This document shows, one piece after another, positions 8,720 through 15,931 of a stretch of 64,000 bases of DNA. Position 1 is the stretch's first letter, and the number at the start of each line of letters is the position of its first letter. The stretch covers positions 8,586,001-8,650,000 of the forward strand of contig NZ_CP106793.1 in the NCBI RefSeq assembly GCF_025642135.1, read 5' to 3'. Made by a program: the position numbers and the translations under genes. The DNA is from Streptomyces cynarae. GTDB lineage: Bacteria; Actinomycetota; Actinomycetes; Streptomycetales; Streptomycetaceae. The notes beneath the pieces are model-generated. The model was not told the origin of the DNA. It was given only the letters and a program-made list of their open reading frames with translations, and did not search any database.

Positions 8720-9178
8720 ATGACTCAAGGACCAGCACCTCGCACACTGTCCGACGAAGCCCTCTCCGAACTGCTCGCCAAGCAGCAGTTCGGTACACTC
8801 GCCACCGTCAAGCGCAGTGGTCATCCTCACCTGACCACCATGCTGTACAGCTGGGACTCCAACTCCCGCATGGTGCGGTTCTCGACGACGGCCGACCGCG
8901 TCAAGGTCGGCCACCTGCGGCGCGACCCACGTGCGGCCCTGCATGTGCGGGGCGGAGACGTGTGGTCGTTCGCCGTCGCTGAAGGCGAGGCCGAGGTCTC
9001 CGAGATCACGAGGGTTGCTGGCGACGAGGTCGGCCGGGAACTGCTCGGGATGATCCCGCAGGACGCAAAGCCGGAGGACGAGGATGCGTTCCTGGAACAG
9101 CTGGTTGCCGAGCGGCGACTGGTCATCCGGTTGAAGGTGGACCGGCTCTATGGAACGGCGCTCGACATCGACGGCTAG
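8720..9178 (+). CDS. Pyridoxamine 5'-phosphate oxidase-fold (FMN/F420-binding) protein
   Basis: A 152-residue split-beta-barrel protein. The pattern LSELLAKQQFGTLATVKRSG followed by PHLTTMLYSWD and STTADRVKVGHLRRDPRAALHV is typical of the PPOX-class F420-dependent family in actinobacteria, whose members reduce diverse substrates with F420 or bind FMN or heme. It is a soluble single gene; its 3' end overlaps the convergent Mrr-type gene by 56 bases. Substrate unknown. Confidence 0.85.
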   Translation: MTQGPAPRTLSDEALSELLAKQQFGTLATVKRSGHPHLTTMLYSWDSNSRMVRFSTTADRVKVGHLRRDPRAALHVRGGDVWSFAVAEGEAEVSEITRVAGDEVGRELLGMIPQDAKPEDEDAFLEQLVAERRLVIRLKVDRLYGTALDIDG

Positions 9179-10130
9179 GACAGGTCGGGCTGCCACTGCC
9201 GGTCGTGGCGGGTGCGTACAGCGGTTGCCGGTCAGAGCCACTTTGAGGGTCAGCGTACGTCGGTTTCGGCGTCCGTGGCCGCCAGGGTTCCGGCCCGGTG
9301 CCGTCGCTCCACGCCTGCAGGTCCTCCCCGTCCCAGCACACGATCCCGCACTGCTCGGCGTACTCCAGCGCTGGGGCGGTGAAGCCGCTGGTGGTGACGA
9401 CGATCGCGACATCTGCCCCGTGGACCGTGAAGCACGTGCCGCCGAAGCGCTGGAGGTCCTGGGAACCGACCCGATTGGTGTCGCCGTAGCGCTTGCACTG
9501 GATGACGACACGCCTTCCGTCCGGAGCCGTGGCCACGACGTCGGCGCCGAGGTCCCCGGCTCCGCCGACGACCTCCACCTCAGTGCATCCGTCGCGCTCG
9601 CACAGGGCGGCTGTGGCCTGCTCGAACTCATCGGGCCCCAGGGCCTCGAGGTCGACGGGCCCGGTCGTCGGGCGGACGGTCGCCACGTCGGGCGTGAGCG
9701 TGACGGCCTCCTCGGCGTTACGGGAGACGGCGGGCGTCTCGTGGGGATCCGTCCGCCCGGCGGGTATGACGAGCGGTCCGTCGGCCGTGTCGGATGCGGC
9801 GGGGGCCTCGCCGGGAGAAGGGTCGTGATCGAGCACGTCGAGTGCCGTCCTGGTCGCCTCGTCCAGCGCGGCGGTGGCCTTGCGCGCGGTCCGTGCCACG
9901 GAGACCGGATGCCGCCGACGCCGCCGCAGGAGCAGGGCCGCTGTCAGAACGAGTACTCCGAGGACGGCGGCCCAGGTGGGGCGCTGCTCGGCGACGCTGA
10001 TCGCCGTCCGGGCGGTCAAGCCCACCAGGCTGACGACAGCGGCCAGGAGACCGAAGAAGAGGGCCGTGTAGCGCAGATCGAAGGCGCGCCGAGGGTTCAC
10101 TGGTCGCCTACGGCGGACGGGCGTTGCCAC
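9123..10130 (-). CDS. Membrane-anchored Mrr-type restriction endonuclease
   Basis: A 335-residue protein with two N-terminal transmembrane helices (about residues 21-40 and 53-69), a basic stretch RRRRRH, a variable linker, and a C-terminal Mrr nuclease domain. The PD-(D/E)xK-like core is visible: FEQATAALCERDG helix, GGAGDLGADVVA with Asp197, and QCK at 211-213. Mrr domains cut modified or foreign DNA; anchored versions are common in actinobacteria and their role is not settled. GTG 10130 is chosen because GGGGAG lies eight bases upstream; upstream in-frame codons lack such a site. No methylase is adjacent, so it is a solitary type IV-like enzyme. Confidence 0.82.
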   Translation of the reverse strand: MATPVRRRRPVNPRRAFDLRYTALFFGLLAAVVSLVGLTARTAISVAEQRPTWAAVLGVLVLTAALLLRRRRRHPVSVARTARKATAALDEATRTALDVLDHDPSPGEAPAASDTADGPLVIPAGRTDPHETPAVSRNAEEAVTLTPDVATVRPTTGPVDLEALGPDEFEQATAALCERDGCTEVEVVGGAGDLGADVVATAPDGRRVVIQCKRYGDTNRVGSQDLQRFGGTCFTVHGADVAIVVTTSGFTAPALEYAEQCGIVCWDGEDLQAWSDGTGPEPWRPRTPKPTYADPQSGSDRQPLYAPATTGSGSPTCPSRRCRAPFHRAGPPSTG

Positions 10131-10431
10131 GAGGTCTACTCCCCCCAACGGGACCGATACGAAGATCACTTCCCGTCTGCCCTGGATCGTGCGGTTCACC
10201 ACCGTTGCGACGACCCAGCGATCTTCGCGACCGGTCGTACATGCGCACTGCGCAGGACGCCGGCCGTGATGCCCCACAAGCAACCAAGTTGCCCAAGTGG
10301 GTCAGGCACATCGTCGCCCAGCTCAACTCCATGGAGTCCACCCTCGACCTCATCGCCGGCTCCTGACGTGCGGCGGGGCCGCCCTGCGGGCTTCCCGCCG
10401 CATTGCCCTGGGCGATCGGCAGCGCTGATGG

Positions 10432-11052
10432 TCAGGGCTGAGTCGCGGCGACCTTCAGGCCGAACCCGATCAGGACGACGCCGGTGACGCGGTCCATGGC
10501 CCGGCGCACGGCGGGCTTCTGGAAGAAGACGCGGGCCTTGGCCAGCAGCATCAGGTAGCCGCCGAGCCACACGGCGGTCAGCGCCGCGTGGATGAGGACC
10601 AGCAGTGCCATTCCGGTGTGGGGGGAAAGCCCGGACGGGGCCAGCGTCGGCAGCAGACCGGTGTAGAAGACGGCGATCTTGGGGTTGAAGAGGTTGCTGA
10701 CCAGGCCGGTCCGCCAGGGGTTGCCGACAGGTGCGGCAGGGGGCATGTCCTCGGCCTGCGCCTGGACACCCCGGCTGTGGATCAGCGCCTGGACGCCGAG
10801 GAAGACAAGGTAGGCGGCCCCGGCCAGCTTGACCACGGTGTACGCGGTGGCAGAGGCGGCCAGGACCGCGGCGAGGCCCGCGACCGAGAGAACACCCCGG
10901 ACCAGCAGCCCGACGGTGATGCCGCCGACCGTCCGCAGCCCGTCCTGCCATCCGGAAGAGACGGCCCGCTTCGTCACGACGGCCATGTCCGGCCCGGGCA
11001 CCATGGTCAGCACAGTGAGCACGCCGGCCGCAGTGAGGAACTGTATGAGCAC
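10432..11052 (-). CDS. LysE/RhtB-family amino acid exporter
   Basis: A 206-residue membrane protein with about six hydrophobic helices. The N-terminal motif TMVPGPDMAVVTKRAVSSGW with the conserved GPD, and NLFNPKIAVFYTGLLP in the middle, identify the LysE/RhtB superfamily that exports amino acids or related metabolites. GTG 11052 gives the usual family length; the frame stays open further upstream but adds an atypical hydrophilic tail. It shares orientation with the methyltransferase gene upstream, with a 117-base gap. Confidence 0.88.
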   Translation of the reverse strand: MLIQFLTAAGVLTVLTMVPGPDMAVVTKRAVSSGWQDGLRTVGGITVGLLVRGVLSVAGLAAVLAASATAYTVVKLAGAAYLVFLGVQALIHSRGVQAQAEDMPPAAPVGNPWRTGLVSNLFNPKIAVFYTGLLPTLAPSGLSPHTGMALLVLIHAALTAVWLGGYLMLLAKARVFFQKPAVRRAMDRVTGVVLIGFGLKVAATQP

Positions 11053-11169
11053 GCCCTCAGTCTCATATCCCCTGGTCCTGGCCGGAGTGACGTGATCCCG
11101 AACGTACAGGCAGGCCTCCGAACCGCCTCCCTCGACCTGTTTGTGAGCTGTCGCGGCGTCGTGCACTCG

Positions 11170-11937
11170 TCAGCTCTCGTAGCGTCGACGTGCGAGATGG
11201 ACGGTGATGTCGGCGGTCATCTCGACCCTGTCCGGTAGGACCTGCATGATCTCGCTGAACACCTGCTCTCGTGCCAGGGGCGGCAGGACGAGATAAGCCG
11301 AAATGGTTGAGAGGTGCCCGACGTAGTCGCGAGCGCTCATGCTCAAGCGCCGTCCGATGGTGGACTGTTGAACATCAGTGAACCACTCAGACCGTTGGAG
11401 CTCCGTACCCGGCCACTGCATGTCATGCCCCGGAGGCGTCCCGTCTGGGGACGGAATCTCGTCGCTGTCCAAAAACGGTGCTCGCGCCGCGTGAACAGCT
11501 TCCTCCACAGCCGGGTCGGCCAGTCGGAATGGCCCGCCGAACGAGGCAAACACGCCACCCGGCTCAAGCAGCGCGGCCATGCGTGACCACCGGCCCTCCG
11601 GGTTCGTCCAATGCAGCGCTGCCGCCGCATAAACCAGCCCGTACCGCTCGCTCGATCGCAAGTCCTCGAACGCAGCTTGCACCGTCCTGACGTTTCCCGG
11701 CACGTGCTTGCGCAGCTCGGCGAGCATGGATTTGTCAGGCTCGGTCGCGGTGACCATGACCCCCCGTTGAGCGAACAGGCGAGTTGCTTTCCCTGTCCCG
11801 GCTCCGATTTCGAGCGCAGTCCGAACCGGATGGCCCGCGTACGCCATCACCATGTCGAACAGCTCCACGGGATACCCCGGCCGGAACCGTTCGTATGCTT
11901 CCGCCACCACTCCGAAGCTCAGCGCGCGACCAGACAT
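11170..11937 (-). CDS. Class I SAM-dependent methyltransferase
   Basis: A 255-residue cytosolic protein. Motif I is ALEIGAGTGKATRLFA, the acidic residue binding the SAM ribose is in VTATEPDKSML, and the fold continues with VYAAAALHWTNPEGRW and a LLEPGGVFASFGG strand. The pattern is that of the UbiE/Trans-aconitate-type family. ATG 11937 is chosen because AGGA lies eight bases upstream and overlaps an alternative ATG at 11946. The acceptor is unknown. Confidence 0.88.
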   Translation of the reverse strand: MSGRALSFGVVAEAYERFRPGYPVELFDMVMAYAGHPVRTALEIGAGTGKATRLFAQRGVMVTATEPDKSMLAELRKHVPGNVRTVQAAFEDLRSSERYGLVYAAAALHWTNPEGRWSRMAALLEPGGVFASFGGPFRLADPAVEEAVHAARAPFLDSDEIPSPDGTPPGHDMQWPGTELQRSEWFTDVQQSTIGRRLSMSARDYVGHLSTISAYLVLPPLAREQVFSEIMQVLPDRVEMTADITVHLARRRYES

Positions 11938-12182
11938 GGCAACCATCCTGACACGCCCCGCTCCGTCGGTGCTTGATCAACGACCGCCTCCAGACCCTAG
12001 GACCGGCGCGCCCGCCACCCTGTGCATTCGGCGAAACGGAACTGCTGGGGGCCGGCCACCTCGATGGTGCCCTTCAGTGGCACGTCCACGGCCGCCCTGG
12101 ACACCGCTTCTGCGACGTCCCGGGCGGCACCCGGCCGGCCGAGCGCTCGAGCTGGACCGGCACGGGCGGGTCGATCGACCTG

Positions 12183-14102
12183 TCAGTGGCCGTGGCCGTG
12201 GCCGCCGCCGTGCTCGCCGCTGCCGTGGTCGTCCTGATCGATGATCGTCCACGGGCGCATCAGGTCATCATCTTCGTGTTCGAGAATGTGGCAGTGGTGG
12301 ACGTACGTCGCAGGGAACTCGGTGCCGCTGCCCGGAATCGACGCGATGGTACCGGTCGGCGGACTGAATTCCTGAATGATGATCCTGGTCACCTGCTCCG
12401 GATAGACCTTGACCGTGTCCTTGGCGGACCGCGCTTCGTCCGGGTCCGGCGGAATCGGTGGGCCGGTCAGATAGTTCTCCAGCACCGGTCGGTCTTCAGG
12501 TTTGCGGCCACCGTAGATCCATCTGTCGTAATCCGCCTGGTAGGCGGCCGCGTCGATCGGCTGCCTGTTCAACACCTGGAAGTTGACGAGGTGGACATGC
12601 ATCGGGTGGGCGTCGTGGTTGGGATTGATGTACTCCCAGATCTCGGTCGAGCCCGCCTTGATGAAGTCCTGGGACGGCTCCATGAACGGCACCGCGTTGA
12701 ACGTCATGGTGCCGAAGAGCTGGTGCTGGTACACGACCCATTCCCGTCGGCGGGTGTGCGGTTTCGGCTCGATGGGAGCGACCGTCGGCAGCCTGAGTCT
12801 CTTGGGCGGCGTCGTCCTGTCCGCGCCTCCGGACAATGGTTTGGTGACCTGGAACTGCATGATTTCCGAGATTTCCGGTCCGTCACCGTCCGGGTAGTGG
12901 ACCGGCGCATTGTAGTTCGTCAATGTGACGTTCGTACCCATGGGCATCTGGCTGAAGTCGACGATCAGATCGTACCGCTCGGCCGGCGAGATCAGGAAGT
13001 TCAGCATTTGCAAGGGAGCACGGAATCCGCCGTCGGTGCCGATCAGCCAGAACGGCAGTGTGGGCTGAGGCAGTACGTCCCTCGGGACGTCGAATCTCAG
13101 CCGCCAGAAACGCTCGTTCGAAGCGTTGAGAATGCGCAGCCGGTAGCGTCGCGGCTCGACGGCGAGGAAGGGGTACGCCTTCCCGTTGACGACCGGGGTG
13201 TCCTCGCCCTGCCTCTGGGTCATGGTGTAGGCGAGCGAGCCGTCCCGGTGGAAGGTCCGGTCCTGCAGGACGAGGGGAACCTCGAATTCGCCTCGCGGCA
13301 GCCCGAGCCGTTCGTCGGCGGGGTCACGAATGACGTAGAGACCGGCAAGACCCGCATAGACGTTCACGCTGGTCATCCCCATGGCGTGATCGTGATACCA
13401 GAGCAGGCACGACCGGTCGTGGTTGGTGTAGCCGTAGATCGCTTCGTTGGGTTTGACCCGGCTCGGGTCCAGGGTGAAGTAGGACTCTGCATGGAAGCCG
13501 TCCGGGCTGAACGACTGCAGCGGCATGCCGTCGGACTGTGGTGGTGTGAAACCGCCGTGCTGGTGTACGACGTTCCACACGTTGATATTCGGAGGGAAGG
13601 GCGGTTTGCTCTCGTAGGGAGGCGGAGCGATCGGGGTGAGCTGGGGGTCCCCGTTGCGAATGGCGTCGATCACGAACTGGAACAGGTGGGTGGTCGGCAG
13701 CTCGTTGCGGTACTTGACGACCGTAGGGTGGTCCTTGGTCACGCTGAGGGTCGGCCCCAGATAGCCCATGCCGATCGCCTTGCGAGGATCGTGCGGGTTC
13801 TCGGCCCAGTAACCCCACACGGTCGCCGGCCCGAGATCCCGGTGGAAACGCCACGAGCCCTGTCGCATCGTGATCTCGTAGTAGTCGGCGCCCGGATAGA
13901 CGGAAGGATCCGGGACGGCTGTCATCGGCCTGGGCAGCGGGTCGACGTACTTCTTCAGCGGAGGGGTGTGCGGCACCGGTGTGTCCGCAGATTTTGTTCC
14001 GTGAGCCGACAACGCATACGCCTGTGTTCCCAGAGGACCCCGTGGAAACACGGCCGCACCGCCGAGGGCACCGGCCATGAGGAATTTCCTTCGCCCGACC
14101 AT
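12183..14102 (-). CDS. Multicopper oxidase, Tat-exported (CotA/bilirubin oxidase/phenoxazinone synthase type)
   Basis: A 639-residue three-cupredoxin-domain oxidase. It begins MVGRRKFLMAGALGG, a twin-arginine signal, so it should be exported folded with copper. Copper ligands are all present: HQHG (180-183), WYHDHAMG (His237, His239), HPMHVHLVNF, and HHCHILEHEDDDLM with Cys604 for the type 1 site and a methionine axial ligand. The last 15 residues are His-rich (HGGGHGHGH), which may help copper loading. ATG 14102 follows GGGAGG by nine bases; nearer in-frame ATGs overlap the ribosome-binding site. Long insertions between domains resemble phenoxazinone synthase and bilirubin oxidases more than short laccases. 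It is monocistronic; the substrate is a guess. Confidence 0.92.
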   Translation of the reverse strand: MVGRRKFLMAGALGGAAVFPRGPLGTQAYALSAHGTKSADTPVPHTPPLKKYVDPLPRPMTAVPDPSVYPGADYYEITMRQGSWRFHRDLGPATVWGYWAENPHDPRKAIGMGYLGPTLSVTKDHPTVVKYRNELPTTHLFQFVIDAIRNGDPQLTPIAPPPYESKPPFPPNINVWNVVHQHGGFTPPQSDGMPLQSFSPDGFHAESYFTLDPSRVKPNEAIYGYTNHDRSCLLWYHDHAMGMTSVNVYAGLAGLYVIRDPADERLGLPRGEFEVPLVLQDRTFHRDGSLAYTMTQRQGEDTPVVNGKAYPFLAVEPRRYRLRILNASNERFWRLRFDVPRDVLPQPTLPFWLIGTDGGFRAPLQMLNFLISPAERYDLIVDFSQMPMGTNVTLTNYNAPVHYPDGDGPEISEIMQFQVTKPLSGGADRTTPPKRLRLPTVAPIEPKPHTRRREWVVYQHQLFGTMTFNAVPFMEPSQDFIKAGSTEIWEYINPNHDAHPMHVHLVNFQVLNRQPIDAAAYQADYDRWIYGGRKPEDRPVLENYLTGPPIPPDPDEARSAKDTVKVYPEQVTRIIIQEFSPPTGTIASIPGSGTEFPATYVHHCHILEHEDDDLMRPWTIIDQDDHGSGEHGGGHGHGH

Positions 14103-14379
14103 CGTCTCCATCCTCCCATCGCCTGACGCAGCGTCCAAGGGATACAGGGCTGGTTCGGAATGTCGCTGCATAACGCCGGTCCGGTCTGGAAAAGCCACTC
14201 ATTGAGCCGATCTCAGCAGTAGTTCGGCACGCATCGGGACCGGAGCCGAAGCATGGGAAGCGGTCCAGAACGGGTGCCTCGGGTATTGGGGGACGGCGTT
14301 TCACGCGTACGCTGCGTGGCGCCAACTCCTCCTCAGCCTCGGCGGAGGCCGCTGGCGTGCGGGGGCCGATGTTGCCTTA

Positions 14380-14400
14380 GACGTCATCTCAATTGGTGGC
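14380..14400. repeat. Left terminal inverted repeat of the IS5-family element
   Basis: Twenty-one bases beginning GACGTCATCTCAATTGG, exactly the reverse complement of 15589-15609. Immediately outside it is TTA at 14377-14379. Confidence 0.9.
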
Positions 14401-14454
14401 TGATGGCGTAGATAGTTGCTGGCAGGCGTGCCGTGGGGACGGTTGAATGTCGTC

Positions 14455-14790
14455 GTGAGCGACCACTGGACACCCGCGCATCACGCGGTCGAGCAGGAGG
14501 ATGCTGAGGCCTTGGCCCGGTTGCTGGCCGCTGGTTCCGATCCCGATGAGGTCTTCAGCAACATGACGCTGCTGACGCACGCGATCGATGTCGAGGGTGA
14601 TGGCTCTCTGCAGAGCGGGCAGCCGTTGACTGTGCACACCACGGCCGTGCTGCTTGCCTTCGGGGCTGATCCGGAGCTCGCAGACCCAGACGGCCGCACC
14701 CCCATGGACATGGCCAATCACCACGGCCACGACCTGGCCGTGAAACTGCTGCAGGCCCACATCAGCAGACAAGCCGCCGATAACAGATGA
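14455..14790 (+). CDS. Ankyrin-repeat protein, passenger gene inside the IS element
   Basis: A 111-residue protein from GTG 14455 (VSDHWTPAHHAVEQEDAEALA). Two to three ankyrin units are visible: TPAHHAVEQEDAEALARLLA, a TLLTHAIDVEGDG unit, and DGRTPMDMANHHGHDLAVKL. Ankyrin repeats mediate protein-protein contact; no enzyme domain or membrane segment is attached. The gene lies wholly between the IS ends and overlaps the 3' end of the convergent transposase by 29 bases. Its function is unknown. Similar stand-alone ankyrin proteins occur on Streptomyces chromosomes, so capture of a host gene is a reasonable origin. Confidence 0.8.
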   Translation: MSDHWTPAHHAVEQEDAEALARLLAAGSDPDEVFSNMTLLTHAIDVEGDGSLQSGQPLTVHTTAVLLAFGADPELADPDGRTPMDMANHHGHDLAVKLLQAHISRQAADNR

Positions 14791-15570
14791 GGGTGCAGGC
14801 GATGCTCGTGAAGGCGAGGAAGTGCTCGGCCTTACGCTCATAGCGGCGGTGGAGGCGGCGGCAGCCGGCGAGCCAGGACATGGTGCGCTCGATGGTCCAG
14901 CGGTGGCGGCCGAGTCGCTGCGAGGTCTCGATCCCCTTGCGGGCGATGCGGTGCTTGATGCCGCGCTCTCGTAACCATCGCCGCAGGTGAGGATAGTCGT
15001 AGCCCTTGTCTGCGTGGAGCTTGTCCGGCCTGCGTCGCCGCCGCCCGCGGCGGGAGCGGATCGGTGGTATGCCCTTCACCAGGGGAATCAGTGCCTGGCT
15101 GTCGTGCAGGTTCGCCCCGGAGATTCCGACGGACAGGGGCAGACCCGTCCGCTCGGTGATCAAATGGATCTTCGATCCGTACTTGCCCCGATCAACAGGA
15201 TTCGGGCCTGTCAGGTCCCCCTTTTCAGGGCCCGCATGTTCACCGAGTCGATCGCGCAGCGGGACCAGTCCAACTCGCCGCGGGAGCCGAGCTCGTCGAG
15301 GACCAGGCGGTGGAGCTTGGCCCACACCCTGGCCTGCGTCCACTCGGCAAAACGGCGGTGAGCCGTCGCCCCCGACGGACCGAACGACGCAGCGGGCAAC
15401 TGCTGCCACGTGCAGCCCGACGTGGCCACGAACACGATCGCGGCCAGCACTTCACGGTCGCCATGCCGGCGGCGGCCACCGCCCTGAGGCCGCGAAGGGG
15501 CGTCAGGCACCACCCGCTGGAACAACTCCCACAATTCGTCCGGCACCAGCCGCTCAACAATCCTCACCAC
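14762..15570 (-). CDS. IS5-family transposase, two overlapping frames with -1 frameshift
   Basis: The first frame (15570 to 15211, 119 residues) begins MVRIVERLVPDELWELFQRV and carries the HTH-like N-terminal domain and the first catalytic Asp (LDWSRCAIDSVNMRALK). The second frame, ending at 14762, holds the rest of the DDE domain: GSKIHLITERTGLPL, LHADKGYDYPHLRRWL with the second Asp, and RWTIERTMSWL with the Glu. The frames meet at AAAAGGGGG around 15217-15225, where a -1 slip joins LKRG to KGDLTG. This organisation is normal for the group and the element appears intact and potentially mobile. Confidence 0.92.
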
Positions 15571-15588
15571 GACCCACAGCCTACCGAT

Positions 15589-15609
15589 GCCACCAATTGA
15601 GATGACGTC
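15589..15609. repeat. Right terminal inverted repeat of the IS5-family element
   Basis: Perfect 21-bp reverse complement of the left end, 18 bases upstream of the transposase start codon and followed directly by TTA at 15610-15612. Confidence 0.9.
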
Positions 15610-15704
15610 TTAATCGGCTCGTCCGGCACCGCGATTGCCTCGGGTGCATGTCCCGTGCCCGGGGGGCTGGTGAAGAACGCGAACAAGTCGGTGACACCGA
15701 GCAT

Positions 15705-15723
15705 GTCCGGAGCAGCTCCGGAC
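15705..15723. terminator. Perfect stem-loop upstream of the NACHT gene
   Basis: GTCCGGAG, a CAG loop and CTCCGGAC form an eight-base-pair perfect hairpin. It lies in the 320-bp gap between the IS element and the trypsin-NACHT gene. It could be a terminator of a gene once present on the left or a regulatory hairpin; no T-run follows. The remainder of the gap shows nothing recognisable. Confidence 0.4.
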
Positions 15724-15931
15724 GGGGGTGACGCGGTACTTCCCCAAGCACCCCAACTGCCCTGCGGACCGCGGGAATCGCCGACCTGACGGTAGTGAAT
15801 GTCCTAGGGTGGGGGCGGGCGGACAGCAACGAAAGCGGTGGCGGGGATCAGGGCCGGGCCCAGCCGGCTGCTCGGGCGACTCCACCACAGCAGGCAGCCA
15901 CCGAACACTACTTCTGCGGAGAATGTGACCC

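Larger units (their letters stand above)
14380..15609. mobile_element. IS5-family insertion sequence carrying an ankyrin-repeat passenger gene
   Basis: The element is 1,230 bp, bounded by perfect 21-bp terminal inverted repeats (14380-14400 and 15589-15609) and flanked on both sides by the trinucleotide TTA (14377-14379 and 15610-15612), the target duplication usual for this family. The two-frame transposase fills 14762-15570. The remaining 380 bp next to the left end hold an ankyrin-repeat gene in the opposite direction. IS5-family elements of the two-frame IS427-like group are normally 0.8-0.95 kb, so the extra length is the passenger. Confidence 0.85.

Noticed and set aside
10241..10366. 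Forty-one-codon frame (MRTAQDAGRDAPQATKLPKW)
   Set aside because: It has somewhat natural composition but no ribosome-binding site and no recognised family; it may be a decayed end. The rest of 10131-10431 shows nothing.
15705..15723. Hairpin considered as a phage or plasmid attachment site
   Set aside because: No second copy, no integrase and no tRNA nearby, so it is listed only as a stem-loop.
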